DNA of 64,000 nt. It comes from Agilicoccus flavus (lineage in GTDB: Bacteria > Actinomycetota > Actinomycetes > Actinomycetales > Dermatophilaceae). The stretch spans positions 248,001-312,000 of the forward strand of contig NZ_JACYXE010000004.1 of NCBI RefSeq assembly GCF_014857905.1, read 5' to 3'. The notes beneath the pieces are model-generated. The model was not told the origin of the DNA. It saw nothing but the letters and a program-made list of their open reading frames with translations, and did no database searches. This document shows, piece by piece, positions 54,729 through 64,000 of the stretch (its first letter is position 1; each line of letters begins with the position of its first letter). The position numbers and the translations under genes were made by a program.

Positions 54729-55148
54729 ATGACTGCTCTTCCGCTCGAGCACCTCGGCGGCTCCCGCGCCTTCCGCGCCGGGGTCGGTGCCCGCGTCGTC
54801 CGTCCCGGCCGCCGGGCCGAGCTGCGTCTCGTGCCCGCTCCCGCGCTCGAGGCGCCGGTGGCCGCGCCGTTGCGGTTGACGCGCCGGTTCCGCCTGCTCC
54901 GCACGATGGTGGTGCTCTTCCTCGCTGCCTCGGCCGTGTTCGCGCTGCAGGGGCGGCTGTTCGGCTCGGCGCCGATGGAGGCCGATCACGCGACGACGAT
55001 CCGCCCGGGTCAGACGCTCTCCGACGTCGCCGTGGAGCAGCTGCCCGGGGTGCCGGTCGCCCGGGGGGTGGCGATGATCGCCGAGCTCAACGGGCTCGCC
55101 TCCGCCGACGTCCCCGTCGGCCGGACGATCCTGGTGCCCGCGGCCTGA
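54729..55148 (+). CDS. LysM membrane protein, SOS cell-division inhibitor type
   Basis: A 139-residue protein with one membrane helix (about 58-76, RTMVVLFLAASAVFALQG) and a LysM domain at the end (about 90-137, IRPGQTLSDVAVEQLPGVPV). The place, divergent from lexA and next to nrdR, is that of ChiZ (Rv2719c) in mycobacteria and DivS in Corynebacterium, which halt division during the SOS response. The ATG at 54729 follows GGAGG by 5 nt; an ATG at 54717 is less likely. The function is inferred from position and layout. Confidence 0.82.
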   Translation: MTALPLEHLGGSRAFRAGVGARVVRPGRRAELRLVPAPALEAPVAAPLRLTRRFRLLRTMVVLFLAASAVFALQGRLFGSAPMEADHATTIRPGQTLSDVAVEQLPGVPVARGVAMIAELNGLASADVPVGRTILVPAA

Positions 55149-55423
55149 CCGACCGCCGGCAGGGTTCCCGCGTCTCCGGTCGGTCGCCGGGTCCCCGGTT
55201 GGATCCCGCCGCGGATCCCGACCTCACCCGTTCTCCGGCCGGCCTCGGTCGTCGACGGCTCCGCCGGCGATCGCCGTCGTCGGGTCCATGGCCGGACACG
55301 ACGTCCGGGGCGGCCGTCCAGTTCACGCTCTCGTGGGCATACTCGCCCGAGGGGTCGGTGCGGGGGTTCGTGCGGGCCGACCGGCGACGACACGCCGCGC
55401 GGGTGCCTGACACGCGGGGCGGC

Positions 55424-55499
55424 TTGTCTTCGGCCCGGCGTCGACCTACGATCGCTACATCTAGTGGTTACACGGATGTAAGTCGTCCACATCTTGTGA
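55424..55499 (+). promoter_or_regulatory. nrdR promoter with two NrdR boxes
   Basis: TTGTCT (55424-55429), exactly 17 nt, TACGAT (55447-55452) is a strong promoter. CTACATCTAGTGG (55455-55467) and CCACATCTTGTGA (55487-55499) fit the NrdR box core CWAYATNTWG fully or nearly. They lie 32 bp apart, three helix turns, the usual spacing of paired NrdR boxes. The first covers the transcription start, so NrdR should repress its own operon with nrdJ. The stretch 55149-55423 upstream shows nothing else. Confidence 0.75.
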
Positions 55500-55575
55500 A
55501 CACTCGTCCACAAGCAATCCACAGATCCATCGGGTCCATCCACACCGACACCCGTCGGTGTCCACAGGATCCACA
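55483..55575 (+). promoter_or_regulatory. Cluster of six DnaA-box-like TCCACA sites
   Basis: Six 9-mers ending in TCCACA lie in 93 bp: TCGTCCACA twice (55483, 55504), then CAATCCACA (55515), CCATCCACA (55536), GTGTCCACA (55558) and GGATCCACA (55567). The actinobacterial DnaA box is TTGTCCACA or TTATCCACA; the best sites differ at one base. A 7-bp hairpin (CACCGAC / GTCGGTG, 55543-55560) lies among them. They are in the leader of nrdR, where DnaA could link dNTP supply to replication. Confidence 0.5.
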
Positions 55576-55704
55576 CAGCGCACCGTCCGCTTCGGGGGGC
55601 GCCCCTCGGGCGTCCCATCCGTCGTGCTGCTCGATCGACCTCGGTCGAGCGGGCCCCGGCCCGTCGGGGAGGTGCGTGCCGTCAGCGGGGGAGGAGGTTC
55701 GGCC

Positions 55705-56252
55705 GTGTACTGCCCGTTCTGCCGTCACACCGACAGCCGTGTCGTCGACAGCCGGACCGCCGACGACGGGTCGAGCATCCGGCGCCGCCGCCAGTGCCCC
55801 ACGTGCGGTCGGCGGTTCACCACCGTCGAGACGGCGAGCCTGACGGTGCTCAAGCGCTCCGGCGCGACCGAGCCGTTCAGCCGGTCGAAGGTCGTCACCG
55901 GGGTGCGCAAGGCGTGCCAGGGGCGACCCGTGAGCGACGACGACCTCGCGGTCCTCGCGCAACGGGTCGAGGAGGGGGTCCGCGCGAGCGGCCAGGCCGA
56001 GATCGAGGCCCACGACGTGGGCCTGGCGATCCTCGGCCCGCTCCGCGAGCTCGACGAGGTGGCGTATCTCCGCTTCGCGTCGGTCTACCAGGCCTTCGAC
56101 GGCCTGGCCGACTTCGAGGCGGCGATCGCGCTCCTGCGGCAGGAAGGCCGACGGCAGGGGCACGGTCCGCCGGGGGCGGCGGACGACGAACAGACAACCA
56201 CGGCAACGACGCAACGACACCAGACCGCCGGCGGTCGGGGAGGAAACACGAG

Positions 56253-56256
<4 letters not shown>
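55705..56256 (+). CDS. nrdR: Transcriptional repressor NrdR
   Basis: A 183-residue repressor of ribonucleotide reductase genes. The zinc ribbon has Cys3, Cys6, Cys31 and Cys34 (YCPFC...CPTC); the ATP-cone follows at about 47-137 ([20 protein letters not shown]), sensing ATP and dATP. A tail of about 35 residues is rich in Gln and Thr. The GTG follows GGGGAGGAGG by 7 nt. Its stop overlaps nrdJ by 4 bp (ATGA), a direct coupling of the repressor with its target. Confidence 0.96.
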
Positions 56257-60645
<4,389 letters not shown>

Positions 60646-60658
60646 TCCCACCGCACGC

Positions 60659-60698
60659 CGAGGGCGGGGCGGCCGGTCATCCGGCCGCCCCGCCCTCG
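60659..60698. terminator. Terminator of hppD
   Basis: A perfect 18-bp stem (60659-60676 with 60681-60698) with the loop TCAT, 13 bp after the hppD stop. Confidence 0.88.
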
Positions 60699-60713
60699 TG
60701 CGTGCGGCGCACG

Positions 60714-60755
60714 CGTGAGGCGCCGCGCCCGAACTCTCGGGTGCGGCGCCTCACG
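60714..60755. terminator. Second terminator, facing the sugar transferase gene
   Basis: A 19-bp stem with one G-T pair (60714-60732 with 60737-60755) and the loop ACTC. It lies 33 bp beyond the stop of the minus-strand sugar transferase gene and next to the hppD terminator, so convergent transcription is blocked from both sides. Confidence 0.8.
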
Positions 60756-60788
60756 GCGATGGGCCGGACACGAACCGGCCTGCTCGGA

Positions 60789-62348
60789 TCAGTAGGCTCC
60801 AGCGCCTGCGAACACGGCCCGGAAGGTGCGGAACAGGATCTGCAGGTCGACGATCGGCGACCAGTTGTCGACGTAGCGCAGGTCGAGGCGGATCGACTGC
60901 TCCCAGTCGAGGTCGCTGCGACCGCTGATCTGCCACAGGCCCGTCATGCCGGGGCGGACGTGGAGTCGGCGCATCGCGTCGGGCTCGTACTGCTCGACCT
61001 CGGCCTGGCTCTGCGGACGCGGGCCCACGAGGGACATCGTGCCGAAGAGAACGTTGAACAGCTGGGGCAGCTCGTCGATCGAGTACTTGCGCAGGAACGT
61101 CCCGATCGGGGTGATGCGCGGGTCGCGCTTCATCTTGAACTGGACTGCGTTGCCCTCGTTGTAGGCGAGCAGGGACGCGAGCTGCTTCTCGGCGTCGACG
61201 ACCATGGTGCGGAACTTGTAGATGGTGAAGAGCTCCCCGCGCACACCGACCCGCTTCTGGCGGAAGATGATCGGCCCGGGCGAGGTGATCTTGATCGCCA
61301 GGGCGACGCCGATGAGCAGCGGCGACAAGGCGAGGATGAGCGCGCCCGCGAGGGTGCGGTCCATGAGGCTCTTGAGGATGACCGACCGACGCGTGGCGGC
61401 CGGGCGCTCGATGTGCAGCAGCGACATGTCGGTCGACTGACGGATCGACAGGCGCGGGCCGGCGACGTCGAGGAGGCCGGTCGAGACGACGAGCTCGACG
61501 CCGCGGTCCTCGAGGGCCCAGGCGAGGCGACGGAGCGCCTTGCCCGCGAGCTCCGGGTGGGACGTGACGACGACCGTCTCGGCGTCGCACAGGTCGACGG
61601 CGGCGACCGCGTCGGTGGGGGAGCCCAGCACCGGGACGTCCTCGATCGACGACGTCGAGTTCCAGGTCCCGTCCATGCCCGAGGTGCACACGGCGACGGG
61701 GAGCATGCCCTGGTCGGGCGAGCTCTTGATGCTGCGGATGAGCTCGGCCACGGCGTCGGCCCGGCCGACCACGACGGTGCGCTGCATGAGCTGGCCGGCG
61801 CGGCGGTGGCGGTGCAGCCACAGCCGCATGAAGCGGCGGGCGAGGACGCCGAAGGTCATGAGCAGCACGACGAGCGTGATGATGTAGGCGCGGCTCCACT
61901 CGACCTGGGCGAAGAGCCCGGCGATCGCGAGCACGCCGAGCAGGCCGACCACCGCGCGACCGACGGCGCGGTACTCCTCGTCGGACACGCCGAGGTAGCG
62001 GGTCTCGTAGGCCCGCGAGAACGCCAGCGCCACGACCCAGAAGAGCGGCATGCCGATGCTGGCGAGGACGTACGTGTGGGACATGTCCGTGCCCCACGGG
62101 CCGACCCGCAGCGCCAGCGTGACCGTGGCGGCGGCGGCGACCGCGTCCAGCGCCACGAGGCGCTGGGTGTAGCGGCGGGCCCAGCTGCCGGTGCGGGTGA
62201 TGGTGCCACCCGTCGCCGACATGGACGTCGCGCCGCCGATCGGGCCGGTGCGGACCGGCGCCCCCACGCCGGTCGCGACGCGCGGTCGCCGGGTGCGCAC
62301 GTGCTGGCGCGTCCCCGGGTTCGCGGTCTCGCGTTCGTGAATGGTCAC
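60789..62348 (-). CDS. Polyprenyl-phosphate sugar-1-phosphate transferase (WbaP/CpsE type)
   Basis: A 519-residue membrane enzyme that starts polysaccharide synthesis by moving a sugar phosphate to undecaprenyl phosphate. About five helices lie in the first half; a Rossmann-like part follows ([20 protein letters not shown]). The C-terminal bacterial sugar transferase domain has [20 protein letters not shown], the [20 protein letters not shown] motif and [21 protein letters not shown]. The GTG at 62348 is chosen because AGGGAGG lies 5 nt before it; the frame is open further upstream but without a ribosome site. With the GT2 gene it marks the edge of an exopolysaccharide cluster. Confidence 0.94.
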   Translation of the reverse strand: MTIHERETANPGTRQHVRTRRPRVATGVGAPVRTGPIGGATSMSATGGTITRTGSWARRYTQRLVALDAVAAAATVTLALRVGPWGTDMSHTYVLASIGMPLFWVVALAFSRAYETRYLGVSDEEYRAVGRAVVGLLGVLAIAGLFAQVEWSRAYIITLVVLLMTFGVLARRFMRLWLHRHRRAGQLMQRTVVVGRADAVAELIRSIKSSPDQGMLPVAVCTSGMDGTWNSTSSIEDVPVLGSPTDAVAAVDLCDAETVVVTSHPELAGKALRRLAWALEDRGVELVVSTGLLDVAGPRLSIRQSTDMSLLHIERPAATRRSVILKSLMDRTLAGALILALSPLLIGVALAIKITSPGPIIFRQKRVGVRGELFTIYKFRTMVVDAEKQLASLLAYNEGNAVQFKMKRDPRITPIGTFLRKYSIDELPQLFNVLFGTMSLVGPRPQSQAEVEQYEPDAMRRLHVRPGMTGLWQISGRSDLDWEQSIRLDLRYVDNWSPIVDLQILFRTFRAVFAGAGAY

Positions 62349-62891
62349 TTCGCCCTCCCTAAAGGCTGCATCATTCGTCGCCACGCGTGCGACGACCCCC
62401 TGATGACGTCCCGTGTATGGACCGCCCCCGCGGCCTGTGACCAGGACGATTGACTTGGACAACAGACCAGAGTCTAGGCACAGAACGTGCACACAGTCAC
62501 GTGTCCGACCCGATGAGCGCGCCCCCGTGGCGAATTCGTGTCGCATGAAGCCGCAGGCCACGGCGCTGTGGGGCCGTTGCGGGCCGGGGAGGGCATCCGC
62601 TGCCCCCGCTTGCGCGAACCGTGCGCGTGTCGCCGGCGGGTCGTCCGCCCGTCGACCGTTCGTCGTCCGTTCGTCGCCCGTTCGTCGCCCACCCCGGTCG
62701 GTGCCGTCCCGTCGTCGCCACGACGTCGCAGCCCCCGGGCCCGGGGGCGGGCATCAGGTCGATTGTCCACATCGAAGGTGGGGCCGGTAACCTCGATACG
62801 GCGCGGGGTCAGGCCTGGGGAGGCCCGGCCGGCACGGTCCGGTCCGTGGAGGAGCACCGCGATCGCACATCGACGATGCAAGGGGAGAGGC
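62349..62891. promoter_or_regulatory. Divergent intergenic region of the polysaccharide genes
   Basis: 543 bp without a gene. On the minus strand TGACTG (62499-62494), 17 nt, TAGACT (62476-62471) may drive the sugar transferase. On the plus strand TTGTCC (62763-62768), 19 nt, TAACCT (62788-62793) may drive the GT2 gene. Three tandem 11-bp repeats, CCGTTCGTCGT/C, lie at 62656-62688. The stretch around 62440-62480 is AT-richer than its surroundings. Nothing else was seen. Confidence 0.45.
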
Positions 62892-63905
62892 ATGACCGAG
62901 CAGAACGTGGCGGCCGACGGGGCCGTCGGGGGCGAGCGCGCGACGACGTCGGGCGGCGTCGCCGCCGACGACGTGCTGGCGCGCACCGAGGTCGTGCTCG
63001 TCAGCTACAAGAGTCGGGGTCACGTCGAGGAGCTCCTCGCCTCGTGGCCGCGCGGCCTGCGCGTCGTCCTCGTCGACAACGCGCGCGGGGGCGACGGTCT
63101 GGCCGAGCTCGCCGACGCGCGGCCCGAGGTGCGCTACCTCGACGGCGGTGGCCAGGGCTTCGCCCGCGGGGCCAACCTCGGGGCCTTCTCGAGCGAGGCG
63201 GACGCCCTCGTCTTCGTCAACCCCGACAGCCGCCCCACGGCCGACGACCTGCGCGCCCTCGTCGGCGGGCTCGAGGCCGACCCGATCTCCGTGTCGCACG
63301 CGGCGACGGTGGCCGGCCCCGACGGCGAGGTCGAGATCGGTGTCGGCGGGTGGGAGCCGAGCGTGACCCGCACCGCCCTCTACGCCGCCGGCCTCCACAA
63401 GATCTGGCCCCGCGCGGGGGTGTACGCCAAGCCGCGCCGCGGCGAGGCGCTCGCCGTGCAGTGGACCACCGGGGCGTGCATGGCGGTGCGCACGGCCCAG
63501 TTCCGCCGGCTCGGCGGGTTCGACGAGGCGTTCTTCGTGTACTGCGAGGACATGTCGTTCGGGCGGCGGGCCCGCCGAGCGGGCCTCCGCCAGGTCCTGC
63601 GCGCCGACGTCGTCGTCCCCCACGGGGCCGGGTCGTCGGGCGCCCCGTCGAGCGAGATGCTCCGCCTGCGCGGAGCGTCGTTCGCCAACTACGTCGAGCG
63701 CTACCACCCCGGCCTCCCGGCGCGCCTCATGCGCGCCGCGATGATGGCGGGCTACGTGGCGCGGGCCACCCAGAAGGCCGTCCAGGGGGACCCGACGACC
63801 TCCGGCCTGCACCGCGCGATGGTGTCCGGGCTGGCCAGCCGACGCGCGTTCGTCGCCGGCGACGAGGTCGCCCGCGCCCGTTTCGAGGAGACGGCCCGCG
63901 CCTGA
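62892..63905 (+). CDS. Glycosyltransferase family 2
   Basis: A 337-residue GT-A fold enzyme. TEVVLVSYKSRGHVEELLAS starts the fold, VFVNPDSRPTADDLRAL carries the nucleotide-sugar site, and WTTGACMAVRTAQFRRLGGF followed by DEAFFVYCEDMSFGRRARRA is typical of rhamnosyl- and related transferases, with the Glu-Asp pair as acceptor-side motif. It probably adds a sugar to the lipid-linked chain begun by the sugar transferase. A GGGGAGAGG site precedes the ATG. Donor and acceptor are unknown. Confidence 0.9.
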   Translation: MTEQNVAADGAVGGERATTSGGVAADDVLARTEVVLVSYKSRGHVEELLASWPRGLRVVLVDNARGGDGLAELADARPEVRYLDGGGQGFARGANLGAFSSEADALVFVNPDSRPTADDLRALVGGLEADPISVSHAATVAGPDGEVEIGVGGWEPSVTRTALYAAGLHKIWPRAGVYAKPRRGEALAVQWTTGACMAVRTAQFRRLGGFDEAFFVYCEDMSFGRRARRAGLRQVLRADVVVPHGAGSSGAPSSEMLRLRGASFANYVERYHPGLPARLMRAAMMAGYVARATQKAVQGDPTTSGLHRAMVSGLASRRAFVAGDEVARARFEETARA

Positions 63906-63987
63906 CGCGGCCCGTCGAGACGTCCGACACCGCGCCGAGCGCGCGGACCCGCCGACCGGCGGACCAGCACAGGGGGAGAGAGACCGG

Positions 63988-64000
63988 ATGAACCGGACCA
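63988..64000 (+). CDS. Start of a further gene, cut by the window edge
   Basis: An ATG with AGGGGGAGAGAG 5 to 16 nt before it opens a frame (M-N-R-T) that runs off the end. Position suggests the next gene of the polysaccharide cluster; nothing can be said about its product. Confidence 0.5.

Noticed and set aside
55149-55704. Cobalamin riboswitch before the B12-dependent reductase operon
   Set aside because: No B12 box or the usual multi-stem core was found; NrdR boxes explain the control.

Overview
The window is a 64 kb piece of a very GC-rich chromosome from an actinomycete. Gene content, GC-rich third codon positions and gene order all fit. The order dapB - folA/thyA - dapA - rnj - ftsK - pgsA - cinA - clgR - recA/recX - miaB - miaA - dapF - hflX - lexA - divS - nrdR follows the block known from mycobacteria and other actinomycetes. 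Small genomic details (HppA, CstA/YbdD, ClgR, NrdJ, no mycolate genes) fit Micrococcales, possibly Intrasporangiaceae or a relative, but the genus cannot be named from the sequence alone. There is no prophage, transposase, CRISPR array, plasmid function or rRNA/tRNA gene. This is core chromosome.

Layout. 1-6.2 kb: end of a sodium/solute symporter operon, dapB, the CstA/YbdD pyruvate-uptake pair and the AzlCD (BrnFE) amino-acid exporter. 6.3-11.2 kb: GNAT, folA and thyA (folate/dTMP), then dapA coupled to ribonuclease J. 11.2-20.5 kb: an 89-bp tandem repeat, ftsK, a beta-lactamase-fold lipoprotein, an M19 dipeptidase, rimO-pgsA-cinA-clgR, and a Nei-type DNA glycosylase. 20.5-31.5 kb: Lhr helicase, DUF3046, a universal stress protein, recA-recX and miaB. 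31.5-44.2 kb: miaA, dapF, a secreted gamma-glutamyltransferase, an rRNA-type methyltransferase, proton pyrophosphatase, hflX, dinG and holA. 44.2-52.6 kb: rpsT, leuS with a leader, degV, comEA and comEC. 52.6-64 kb: a LysR regulator, the lexA/divS divergon, nrdR-nrdJ, hppD, and the start of a polysaccharide cluster (polyprenyl-phosphate sugar transferase, GT2 glycosyltransferase, and a third gene running off the end).

How the parts work together. The strongest theme is genome maintenance: RecA, RecX, LexA, the LysM division inhibitor, Lhr, DinG, Nei, FtsK, HolA and the ribonucleotide reductase with its NrdR repressor. SOS boxes precede recA and lie between lexA and divS. A second motif, matching the LexA-independent RecA-NDp promoter known from mycobacteria (TTGTCRGTG-N8-TANNNT), lies before recA, before lhr and in the lexA/divS gap. 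Three dap genes serve lysine and peptidoglycan precursor synthesis.

A second theme is promoter layout. About 18 starts have a TANNNT-like -10 hexamer ending 5 to 9 nt (usually 6) before the start codon, which predicts leaderless mRNAs. The same spacing before an 11-codon reading frame upstream of leuS, followed by two hairpins, makes that region the best candidate here for an undescribed cis-regulatory element. All functional calls are by recognition of families and motifs; no database search was run.
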